This document shows positions 46,467 to 53,578 of a stretch of 64,000 nucleotides of DNA, piece by piece; the stretch's first letter is position 1; each line of letters opens with the position of its first letter. This stretch comes from Psychroserpens luteus. Lineage in GTDB: Bacteria; Bacteroidota; Bacteroidia; Flavobacteriales; Flavobacteriaceae. The notes beneath the pieces were generated by a model, which saw only the letters and a list, made by a program, of their open reading frames with translations, ran no database searches and was not told the DNA's origin. Location of the stretch: assembly GCF_015319355.1 (NCBI RefSeq), contig NZ_JADILU010000004.1, positions 310,001-374,000 of the forward strand, read 5' to 3'. The position numbers and the translations under genes were made by a program.

Positions 46467-47258
46467 TTATCTATTTATTATAAGGTAAGTGGTTACAATT
46501 AATGACACAGCAGAAAGTATTGTTGTAAACGTCTGCACTCCATTTGTCCCTAATCCCCAAGTTTTTTGTTTTAGTGGTTTTATATAAATAATATCATTAG
46601 GTTGAATGTAATAATAAGGTGAATTCATAACAGCTATATCTGTTAAATCTAGAGAATGAATCTTTTGCCCTTGTGGATATTGTCTTATAATTTGCACTTG
46701 CTTTCTATTTCCTGTTATAGGAATTTCTCCTGCATTTGCGACAGCTTCAAAGATATTAACCCGATCTTGAAATAAAATCTGTGTTCCTGGAGACCCAATT
46801 TCACCACTGGTTGTATATCTTAATCCTGCTAATTTTACAGTTACAAAAATATTAGCAGTCTCTTTAAATTGGTTCGTTAACAGCTGTTGCTCTATTTGTT
46901 CTTGAATTTCTTTTGTAGAAAAACCTAAAACATTAAGTTCTCCAAGTGTAGGTACTCTTATATTCCCATGTACATCTACTGTAAATCCATCAAAATATGC
47001 ACGTTCTGCTCCACTCGCATTTAAATTACCATCTCCCACAGGATTAAAAATAACTGCATTTTCTTGATCTAATACCTTGATACGAATATTCAAAATATCA
47101 TTAATTTGTACACGATATGGTTTTTGCTGTTCTACCATTATCTGAGTAGAATCGGTAGCTGTATTTTTATTTTGAAGATAAACAATATCTTTATGAGGAA
47201 TACAAGAAGTTGATAATATACATAGTAACAATCCTGTAAGCAATAATAGTCTATTCAT
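46467..47258 (-). CDS. wza: Polysaccharide export lipoprotein (Wza)
   Basis: Outer-membrane polysaccharide export protein. From the ATG at 47258: signal peptide with lipobox LLLTGLLLCILSTSC, poly-export domain (PYRVQINDILNIRIKVLD), SLBB domains (GEIGSPGTQILFQDRVNIF) and a C-terminal hydrophobic segment (FTTILSAVSLIVTTYLII). 263 aa. A longer frame opens at 47393 but is ruled out: the promoter at 47281-47310 lies inside that extension, and the lipobox would be buried. First gene of the locus. Confidence 0.93.
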   Translation of the reverse strand: MNRLLLLTGLLLCILSTSCIPHKDIVYLQNKNTATDSTQIMVEQQKPYRVQINDILNIRIKVLDQENAVIFNPVGDGNLNASGAERAYFDGFTVDVHGNIRVPTLGELNVLGFSTKEIQEQIEQQLLTNQFKETANIFVTVKLAGLRYTTSGEIGSPGTQILFQDRVNIFEAVANAGEIPITGNRKQVQIIRQYPQGQKIHSLDLTDIAVMNSPYYYIQPNDIIYIKPLKQKTWGLGTNGVQTFTTILSAVSLIVTTYLIINR

Positions 47259-47280
47259 TATAATGTTGCTTGTTGCTTCA

Positions 47281-47310
47281 CAAATATAGTTTATCACTAT
47301 TAATATCAAA
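47281..47310 (-). promoter_or_regulatory. Main promoter of the polysaccharide locus
   Basis: On the minus strand TTTG (47310-47307), 18 bases, TATATTTG (47288-47281). Perfect -7 element with good spacing, about 22 bases before the wza ATG. No other promoter of this quality was found in the next 36 kb. Confidence 0.75.
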
Positions 47311-47362
47311 ACTATTAGTCGTTTTTTTGAGTAATATCGCTTTCTTTGTAAAAAATACGACA

Positions 47363-49231
47363 TTGAACTATTTAACTGTTGAAAACATATCAAAATCTTA
47401 TGGCGAATTAGAGCTCTTCAAAGACCTCTCTTTCAGCATCCATAAAGATGATAAAATAGCATTCGTTGCTAAAAACGGGAGTGGAAAAACCTCAATCCTA
47501 AATATCTTATCTGGTGCAGACGTTCCAGACTCTGGACAAATTGTGATGCGAAACGGGTTGCGTGTCTCATTTTTATCACAAGACCCTCAGTTTGATCCAA
47601 AATTAACAATCAACGATACGATTTTTAATTCTGAATCACCTCAGCTAAAAATCATAGACAACTACGAAAAAGCATTACAAAATCCTGAAGATGCAGAAGC
47701 TTATCAAAAAGCTTTTGAGCAAATGGAGATCCATAACGCTTGGGAATTTGAATTGCAGTTCAAACAAATATTATCGCAACTTAATCTCAATAATCTAGAA
47801 CAAAAGATTAGTACGATGTCTGGCGGACAAATAAAACGTCTCGCTTTAGCACAAGCCTTGATAAGTAATCCTGATTTATTAGTACTTGATGAGCCGACTA
47901 ACCATTTAGATTTAGAAATGATAGAATGGCTAGAGCAATATTTCGCTAAGGCACAGTTTACCTTATTTATGGTAACGCATGATCGCTACTTTTTAGAACG
48001 TGTATGTAACGAAATCATTGAGTTAGATCATGGAAAAATGTACACCTACAAAGGTAATTACAGCTATTATTTAGAAAATAAAGAAACAAGAATCGCTCAG
48101 GAACAAGTTGAAACTGGCAAAGCAAAACAACTCTTTAAAAAGGAGTTAGAATGGATGCGTCGTCAACCAAAAGCAAGAACTACAAAATCTAAATCTCGTA
48201 TTGATGATTTTACAGATATTAAGAAACGTGCACACCAACGCAGAAACGACCATAAGATTGAATTAGAAATCAATATGGAGCGCTTAGGAAGCAAGATTGT
48301 AGAATTCCATAAAGTATCAAAATCATTTGATGACCTTGTAATTCTCGATGATTTTGAATACACCTTTAAGCGTGGTGAACGTATTGGTATTATTGGAAAA
48401 AATGGAACTGGAAAATCCACTTTTCTAAATATGTTGACTGATAATTTAGAACCAGACGCTGGTAAAATTATAATTGGGGAAACCGTAAAATTCGGTTACT
48501 ACACACAAGGTGGAATACACGTCAAAGAAGGCCAAAAAGTTATTGATGTTATTAAAGAGTTTGGGGAATTTATTCCATTACAAAAAGGACGTCAAATTAG
48601 CGCGAAGCAATTGTTAGAACGCTTTCTTTTCGACGGAAAAAAACAACATGACTACGTAGAGAAATTAAGTGGAGGCGAACAAAAACGACTGTATTTATGT
48701 ACCGTTTTAATTCAGAATCCTAATTTCTTAATTCTTGATGAGCCAACAAATGATTTAGATATTGTCACTTTAAATATTCTTGAAGATTTCTTATTAGATT
48801 TCCCAGGATGTTTACTCGTTGTTTCTCATGATAGGTACTTCATGGATAAAATTGTAGATCACCTCTTTGTATTCAAAGGCAAAGGTGAAGTTCAGGATTT
48901 CCCTGGTAATTATACCGATTATCGCGAATATGAAGCTTCAAGTCCTAAGGAGGAAAAAGTAGAAATAACAACCTCTAGCACTTCGGAAAATCAACAAGAC
49001 CAGAACAAAGCAGATAAATTAACTTACAACGAACAGAAAGAATACAAAAACCTAGAAAGCAAAATACGCTCACTAGAATTAGACAAGAAAAAATTTGAAG
49101 CTAAGTTTCTAGACGAAAGCTTATCTCAAGATCAAATCACCGAATTATCTAAAAAACTTCAAAAGATTATTGAAGATATTGCTACAAAAGAAACAAGATG
49201 GTTTGAGTTGGCGGAAAGATTAGGCTTATAA
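47363..49231 (+). CDS. ABC-F family ATPase (Uup-like)
   Basis: Soluble protein with two tandem ABC domains and no membrane part. NBD1: Walker A AKNGSGKT (residues 36-43), signature MSGGQIKRLALA, LLVLDEPTNHLD. NBD2: GKNGTGKST, LSGGEQKRLYLC, FLILDEPTNDLD. A charged linker lies between and the last about 65 residues are a coiled coil, as in Uup. ABC-F proteins act on ribosomes or, for Uup, in DNA precise excision and tolerance. I chose TTG at 47363, giving MNYLTVENISKSYG; the upstream TTG extension overlaps the wza promoter. 622 aa. Confidence 0.92.
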   Translation: MNYLTVENISKSYGELELFKDLSFSIHKDDKIAFVAKNGSGKTSILNILSGADVPDSGQIVMRNGLRVSFLSQDPQFDPKLTINDTIFNSESPQLKIIDNYEKALQNPEDAEAYQKAFEQMEIHNAWEFELQFKQILSQLNLNNLEQKISTMSGGQIKRLALAQALISNPDLLVLDEPTNHLDLEMIEWLEQYFAKAQFTLFMVTHDRYFLERVCNEIIELDHGKMYTYKGNYSYYLENKETRIAQEQVETGKAKQLFKKELEWMRRQPKARTTKSKSRIDDFTDIKKRAHQRRNDHKIELEINMERLGSKIVEFHKVSKSFDDLVILDDFEYTFKRGERIGIIGKNGTGKSTFLNMLTDNLEPDAGKIIIGETVKFGYYTQGGIHVKEGQKVIDVIKEFGEFIPLQKGRQISAKQLLERFLFDGKKQHDYVEKLSGGEQKRLYLCTVLIQNPNFLILDEPTNDLDIVTLNILEDFLLDFPGCLLVVSHDRYFMDKIVDHLFVFKGKGEVQDFPGNYTDYREYEASSPKEEKVEITTSSTSENQQDQNKADKLTYNEQKEYKNLESKIRSLELDKKKFEAKFLDESLSQDQITELSKKLQKIIEDIATKETRWFELAERLGL

Positions 49232-49333
49232 AAACATTAAGTCGTAATATTTTTTTTTATTAAGTTGGTAATACCAAAATTTAAGAACAAACTGAATTTG
49301 GAAATCAGAAACTTGAACTCATAGACTAGAAAA

Positions 49334-50104
49334 GTGTTTCAAATCATTCAATACATAAAATTCTTATTTAAATCCACCAATCAACATGGTGTACATTCCC
49401 CTTTTGTATATGATTTAGCAACTAAATGCTTTTATGATTACACTAAATATCCAGACTATTTAAAGCTTAAAAACTATCGCAATTCATTATTAAGAAATAA
49501 ATCTATAATTGAAATAACAGATTTTGGGTCAGGTTCAAGAGTCTTTAAATCAAACGAAAGACAAATTAGTGCTATTGCAAAAAACTCGGGTACATCTTTA
49601 AAACGTGCCCAATTGCTATATCGTGTTGTTAATTACTTTAAACCAGAACACACTTTAGAATTAGGAACCTCTTTAGGTATCGCAACTCAAGCTATGGTTT
49701 TAGGTGATTTTGATCATTCAGTAATCTCTCTAGAAGGTTGTCCAAACATCTCAAAATTTACAACACAGCAACTTTCCGAAGAAAACATCTATAATATAAC
49801 AATAAAAACAGGAGAGTTTGAGTCCATCCTTCCGAAATTAAAAAAAGACACATACGATCTCATATTTTTTGATGGAAACCATAGTAAAGCTGCAACACTC
49901 AACTATTTCAATCTATTGATTAATAAAGCACACAACGACTCAGTATTCATTTTTGATGATATTCATTGGTCAAAAGAGATGTTAGAAGCTTGGGAACATA
50001 TCAAATCACATCCAAAAGTAACCGTAACAATAGATACCTTTTTTTGGGGTTTTGTTTTCTTTAGAAAAGAACAAGCTAAAGAAAATTTTAAATTGCGATT
50101 ATAA
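49334..50104 (+). CDS. Class I SAM-dependent methyltransferase
   Basis: 256 aa, GTG start. TLELGTSLGIATQAMVLGD is the SAM loop, SLEGCPNISK the acidic second-strand end, and YDLIFFDGNHSKAATLNYF the catalytic-side motif; the layout is that of O-methyltransferase family 3. An unusual N-terminal part (STNQHGVHSPFVYDLATKCF) precedes it. Substrate unknown. 28 bases upstream of a second methyltransferase gene on the same strand. Confidence 0.85.
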   Translation: MFQIIQYIKFLFKSTNQHGVHSPFVYDLATKCFYDYTKYPDYLKLKNYRNSLLRNKSIIEITDFGSGSRVFKSNERQISAIAKNSGTSLKRAQLLYRVVNYFKPEHTLELGTSLGIATQAMVLGDFDHSVISLEGCPNISKFTTQQLSEENIYNITIKTGEFESILPKLKKDTYDLIFFDGNHSKAATLNYFNLLINKAHNDSVFIFDDIHWSKEMLEAWEHIKSHPKVTVTIDTFFWGFVFFRKEQAKENFKLRL

Positions 50105-50132
50105 AACATATATTCGCAAAATAATATCAAAC

Positions 50133-50945
50133 ATGAGCAATTCAGATTTAAATAAAACACTAGAAGTCAACAAGAAACAAGCTGTATTCTACAATACGAA
50201 AAAGAAAAATCTTCCAACTAAAATATGGTCTAACATTAGAGAGAAAACTCTAAAAGGTATTCGTAGAGAACTTAATATTCTTCAAGGTTCTTATAACTTA
50301 CACAAATCATGGTTTGGAGACTTAAAAGATAAGAAAGTTTTAGATCTTGGATGTTTTTCAGGAAATTATCATTCTTTATTTTTAGCCGAAAACAGCAAAC
50401 AATATATAGGCTTAGATTTAAGTGAATCTGGGATTAATCGTTTAAATAAAAAACTGGAACATTTACCTAATGCAAAAGCTGTTGTTAAAGACTTTTTATC
50501 TGAAGATTTCAAAGAAAAAGATTTTGATATCATTTATGCCTATGGTGTTTTACACCATTTTGAAAATGTGGATTTACTCATTTCAAAGCTTAATGAAAAA
50601 CTGGCGCCAAAAGGACGCATTATAAGTTACGATCCACTAGAAACGAGCAGACCAATTTGGCTGATAAGAAAATTATATAGACCTTTTCAATCTGATGCTG
50701 CTTGGGAATGGCCTTTCAACAGAAAAACACTTAAAAAGTTAGATTCTAACTTTAACATTCTTGAAAAAAGAGGTGTTTTAGGACATGCCAAATGGTACTT
50801 TATTGTTAATTTATTACCGCTTCCGAAGAAAACGAAAGTAAATATTGGAAAAAAATGGCATAAAAAAGATTGGGAAAAATCCAATGCTTCTATGTCTCAC
50901 CTATACAAATGCATGCAACTGACTATGCACATGCAAAAAAAGTAA
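50133..50945 (+). CDS. Class I SAM-dependent methyltransferase (Methyltransf_11 type)
   Basis: 270 aa from the ATG at 50133, chosen because a longer frame would overlap the previous gene by 53 bases. KKVLDLGCFSGNYHSLFLA is motif I, YIGLDLSESGI motif post-I and FDIIYAYGVLHHFENVDLL motif II/III. A C-terminal domain (PIWLIRKLYRPFQSDAAWEWPF) resembles quinone or small-molecule methyltransferases, but the substrate cannot be read. Confidence 0.85.
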   Translation: MSNSDLNKTLEVNKKQAVFYNTKKKNLPTKIWSNIREKTLKGIRRELNILQGSYNLHKSWFGDLKDKKVLDLGCFSGNYHSLFLAENSKQYIGLDLSESGINRLNKKLEHLPNAKAVVKDFLSEDFKEKDFDIIYAYGVLHHFENVDLLISKLNEKLAPKGRIISYDPLETSRPIWLIRKLYRPFQSDAAWEWPFNRKTLKKLDSNFNILEKRGVLGHAKWYFIVNLLPLPKKTKVNIGKKWHKKDWEKSNASMSHLYKCMQLTMHMQKK

Positions 50946-51036
50946 TTACAAATTTCGTAACAAAATAGAACTACAAGCGTCAAACTAATTGAAATCTGTA
51001 TCTTGCAGAAGCATCAATTAAAAGTCAATTCTTGTT

Positions 51037-51723
51037 ATGAGCAACGTCATTGAAATTAGAAATATCATTCGTGATTTCCAATTGGGTCAAGAAACCGTTC
51101 ACGTTTTAAAAGGCATCAATTTAGATATAGAACTTGGTGATTATGTCGCTATTATGGGACCTTCGGGATCTGGTAAATCGACGCTCATGAACCTTTTGGG
51201 TTGTTTAGATACACCAACTGCAGGATCTTACATACTCAACGGTAAAGATGTCAGCCAAATGAGTGATGATGATTTAGCTGAAATTAGAAACACCGAAATA
51301 GGATTCGTATTTCAAACCTTCAACCTCTTACCAAGAACAACTGCATTAGACAACGTAGCTTTGCCAATGGTTTACGCAGGAAAGTCTAAGGCAGAACGCA
51401 CCAAACGTGCTGAAGAAGTTCTAACTGAAGTTGGTCTAGCAGACCGCATGGACCATAGACCAAACCAACTTTCTGGTGGTCAGCGCCAACGTGTAGCTGT
51501 AGGTCGTGCTTTGGTAAACAAACCTTCTATTATTTTAGCAGATGAGCCAACAGGAAACTTAGATTCTAAAACAGGTCATGAAATCATGGCTCTTTTTGAG
51601 GAGATTCATAAAGCAGGAAACACAGTTATCATGGTAACGCATGAAGAAGAAATTGCAGCGCATGCACGACGTGTAATTAGATTACGTGATGGCTTGGTTG
51701 AGACTGACACTTTGAATTATTAA
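51037..51723 (+). CDS. ABC transporter ATP-binding protein, LolD/MacB family
   Basis: 228 aa. Walker [34 protein letters not shown] (Q loop), signature [15 protein letters not shown], Walker [15 protein letters not shown], His switch [12 protein letters not shown]. This is the lipoprotein-release/MacB ATPase type. The permease partner is not adjacent, so it must act with a complex encoded elsewhere. Confidence 0.92.
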   Translation: MSNVIEIRNIIRDFQLGQETVHVLKGINLDIELGDYVAIMGPSGSGKSTLMNLLGCLDTPTAGSYILNGKDVSQMSDDDLAEIRNTEIGFVFQTFNLLPRTTALDNVALPMVYAGKSKAERTKRAEEVLTEVGLADRMDHRPNQLSGGQRQRVAVGRALVNKPSIILADEPTGNLDSKTGHEIMALFEEIHKAGNTVIMVTHEEEIAAHARRVIRLRDGLVETDTLNY

Positions 51724-51766
51724 TACTCAACTCTCCGTTTTTAATGGTTTGAATTAAAAAAATATT

Positions 51767-51889
51767 ATGCTTTGGATTCTTATCATTTCATTTGTTTTAT
51801 TAGCCCTTTTTCTAGGAAACCCAATCAAGAAAAAAAGAGATTTTGGTGAGAACATAAAAAGAAAAAAGAATCGACGAAAATTTAAGTAA
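51767..51889 (+). CDS. Small single-pass membrane peptide, 40 aa
   Basis: Begins MLWILIISFVLLALFLGNP and continues KKKRDFGENIKRKKNRRKFK before TAA. One N-terminal membrane helix followed by a strongly basic tail is the layout of real small membrane proteins, and the frame follows the LolD-like gene by 43 bases on the same strand. There is no recognised family; coding status rests on composition and context. Confidence 0.55.
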   Translation: MLWILIISFVLLALFLGNPIKKKRDFGENIKRKKNRRKFK

Positions 51890-51902
51890 TCATAACCTAA
51901 AA

Positions 51903-52077
51903 AATTCCTTCCCTTTTTTCAAGGGAAGGTGGATTTGATTTCGGTAAAGAAATCAAAGACGGAAGGGTTACTAATATCATACCTAGCTTTTAAATTTCAA
52001 TCAAATTAAAATAACCACCTCGTCTTCATTCTCTTTATTGAGAATGAATCCACTCCTCCTTCAGAAGGAGGAGAATT
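51903..52077. repeat. Two-unit palindromic repeat element (REP/BIME-like)
   Basis: Two inverted units (51903-51970 and 52012-52077) flank a 41-base spacer. Each has a strong outer hairpin (51907-51929; 52053-52073) and a weaker inner one (51934-51957; 52025-52048). Read toward each other both run AATTC, hairpin, TGGATT, hairpin containing TAAAGA, AGACG, then G-rich GTTA. Stem sequences differ between units while pairing is kept. Such elements are common between genes in Flavobacteriaceae, possibly moved by REP-associated Y1 transposases (inference). Confidence 0.8.
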
Positions 52078-52294
52078 AAAAAGACTTAATTTCAAAAAAG
52101 CAATAGTGATCACATAATAATACACTTTGCTCATGTAAACTTCCGGGATTGCGAGACGTTTTTAAAACCCGTAACTTTGATTCCGCAACATAGATAACTT
52201 TACAATGACCCGAGCATGTCAAAAGCTTTTTCTGTAAAGAGAAATTAGTAATAGCGAACAGCATGTGACCATTAAAAACAATAAGCATAAACAC
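52078..52294. other. Gene-free leader upstream of the cobalamin adenosyltransferase
   Basis: 217 bases. A leftward 72-codon frame crosses it but has no family resemblance and no promoter. No cobalamin riboswitch (B12 box) is apparent by eye. No terminator was found. Confidence 0.4.
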
Positions 52295-52870
52295 ATGAAA
52301 ATATATACAAAAACAGGAGATAAAGGCACAACCGCTTTATTTGGTGGCACAAGAGTTCCAAAACATCATATTAGAATTGATAGCTACGGAACCGTCGATG
52401 AACTCAACTCTCATTTAGGATTAATTAGAGATCAAGAGATCAACAACCATTACAAAGATGTATTGATTGCTATTCAAGATCGATTATTTACCGTTGGAGC
52501 CATTTTGGCCACAGATCCTGAAAAGGCAACGCTTAAAAATGGAAAGCAAAGGCTTAATATTCCTAAAATTTCCGAAGAAGATATTGAACAATTAGAAAAG
52601 GAGATGGATAAAATGAACGAGTCGCTACCTGAGATGACGCATTTCGTCTTGCCTGGAGGACATCAAACTGTGTCATTCTGTCACATAGCACGCTGTGTGT
52701 GCCGAAGAGCCGAACGTTTAGCAAGCGCTCTAAACGATTTAGAACCGTTTCAACCCGAAAGTTTGAAATATTTAAACCGTCTTTCTGACTACCTATTTGT
52801 ATTGGCACGAAAGTTGTCTTATGACTTGCAAGCCGACGAAGTAAAATGGATTCCGAAGAAAGAATCTTAA
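52295..52870 (+). CDS. Cob(I)alamin adenosyltransferase, PduO type
   Basis: Makes adenosylcobalamin from cob(I)alamin and ATP. KIYTKTGDKGTTALFGGTRV (ATP-binding N-terminus), RIDSYGTVDELNSHLGL and the C-terminal CRRAERLASAL and YLNRLSDYLFVLAR are the PduO signatures. 191 aa from the ATG at 52295; the frame extends ten codons upstream to 52265 but the PduO start is clear. The order adenosyltransferase - DUF2795 - secA is, from memory, usual in Flavobacteriaceae. Confidence 0.94.
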   Translation: MKIYTKTGDKGTTALFGGTRVPKHHIRIDSYGTVDELNSHLGLIRDQEINNHYKDVLIAIQDRLFTVGAILATDPEKATLKNGKQRLNIPKISEEDIEQLEKEMDKMNESLPEMTHFVLPGGHQTVSFCHIARCVCRRAERLASALNDLEPFQPESLKYLNRLSDYLFVLARKLSYDLQADEVKWIPKKES

Positions 52871-52966
52871 AATAAACTTTGCAGGATAAAGTCTTAGTTC
52901 TACTAGGCTTAAAGCATAAAAAACATAAGTTCTTTAAAATTTTTATTTAATTAATTCACTTTTTTC

Positions 52967-52996
52967 TTGACTTTCTGAACTATAATTTTATTTTTG
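52967..52996 (+). promoter_or_regulatory. Promoter for the DUF2795 gene
   Basis: TTG (52967-52969), 19 bases, TATTTTTG (52989-52996); full match to the Bacteroidota consensus, 23 bases before the ATG at 53020. Confidence 0.7.
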
Positions 52997-53019
52997 CAGA
53001 AATTTAAACCGCATAACAC

Positions 53020-53241
53020 ATGTATTGGACATTAGAATTAGCATCGTATTTAAGTGATGCGCCTTGGCCAGCAACTAAAGACGAATTAATTGACTACGCT
53101 ATTAGAACAGGAGCTCCTTTGGAAGTTGTTGAAAACCTACAAGCGATTGAAGACGAAGGCGACTCTTACGATTCCATCGAAGAAATCTGGTCTGATTATC
53201 CAACAGACGAGGATTATCTCTGGAACGAAGATGAATATTAA
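53020..53241 (+). CDS. DUF2795 domain protein, 73 aa
   Basis: Small acidic soluble protein: LASYLSDAPWPATKDELIDYAIR then GAPLEVVENLQAIEDE match DUF2795, whose function is unknown. The C-terminal third is Asp/Glu/Tyr/Trp-rich (EEIWSDYPTDEDYLW). It has its own promoter (52967-52996) and terminator (53286-53311), so it is a single-gene unit and probably strongly expressed. Confidence 0.88.
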   Translation: MYWTLELASYLSDAPWPATKDELIDYAIRTGAPLEVVENLQAIEDEGDSYDSIEEIWSDYPTDEDYLWNEDEY

Positions 53242-53578
53242 AGCAATTTGTAATTCAAATTACTTTAAATGTAAAATAAAAGTTAAAAAGTCTCATTTTG
53301 AGGCTTTTTTTGTGCCCAAATTTTTAAATATAACTAACACAAATCATATCTTTGAGGTCTAACAATTTTGAAGATAAGACGTTATCTAAATAACATATAA
53401 TTTATGTCAACCTGAACTCGTTTCAGGTTCTCACAAAAATGATTTACCAAAATCATGGGATTCTGAAATCAAAGATTCATGAATACTTTAATATCAAATA
53501 GAAGTATTATGAGTAAACAAATTCAGAATGATAAATTCAGTTTTTTTTGGATGATTTCATTAAAATAAATAAACACCA
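53242..53578. other. secA upstream region
   Basis: 337 bases without a gene. It holds the DUF2795 terminator (53286-53311), an isolated -7-like TATCTTTG (53347-53354) without a visible -33, and an 8-bp hairpin AACCTGAA/TTCAGGTT (53409-53429) inside a repeat-like stretch that reads GTCAACCTGAACTCG. If 53347 drives secA, its leader is over 200 bases long. Confidence 0.5.
53286..53311 (+). terminator. Intrinsic terminator of the DUF2795 gene
   Basis: Stem AAAAGTCTCA (53286-53295) with TGAGGCTTTT (53299-53308), one G-T pair, 3-base loop, followed by a T run to 53311. Confidence 0.8.

Noticed and set aside
10860-47258. Mobile-element origin of the polysaccharide locus
   Set aside because: No transposase, integrase, tRNA or att-like direct repeats at either edge; the motif depletion is suggestive only.
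52076-52294. Leftward 72-codon frame upstream of the cobalamin adenosyltransferase
   Set aside because: No recognisable family, Cys/His-rich random-looking composition, no promoter, and it begins inside the start region of the adenosyltransferase gene.
52078-52294. Possible cobalamin riboswitch before the PduO-type gene
   Set aside because: No B12-box sequence or paired core could be seen; a covariance search would be needed to reopen this.
53090-53362. Rightward 90-codon frame overlapping DUF2795
   Set aside because: Out of frame with a recognised gene and crosses its terminator.
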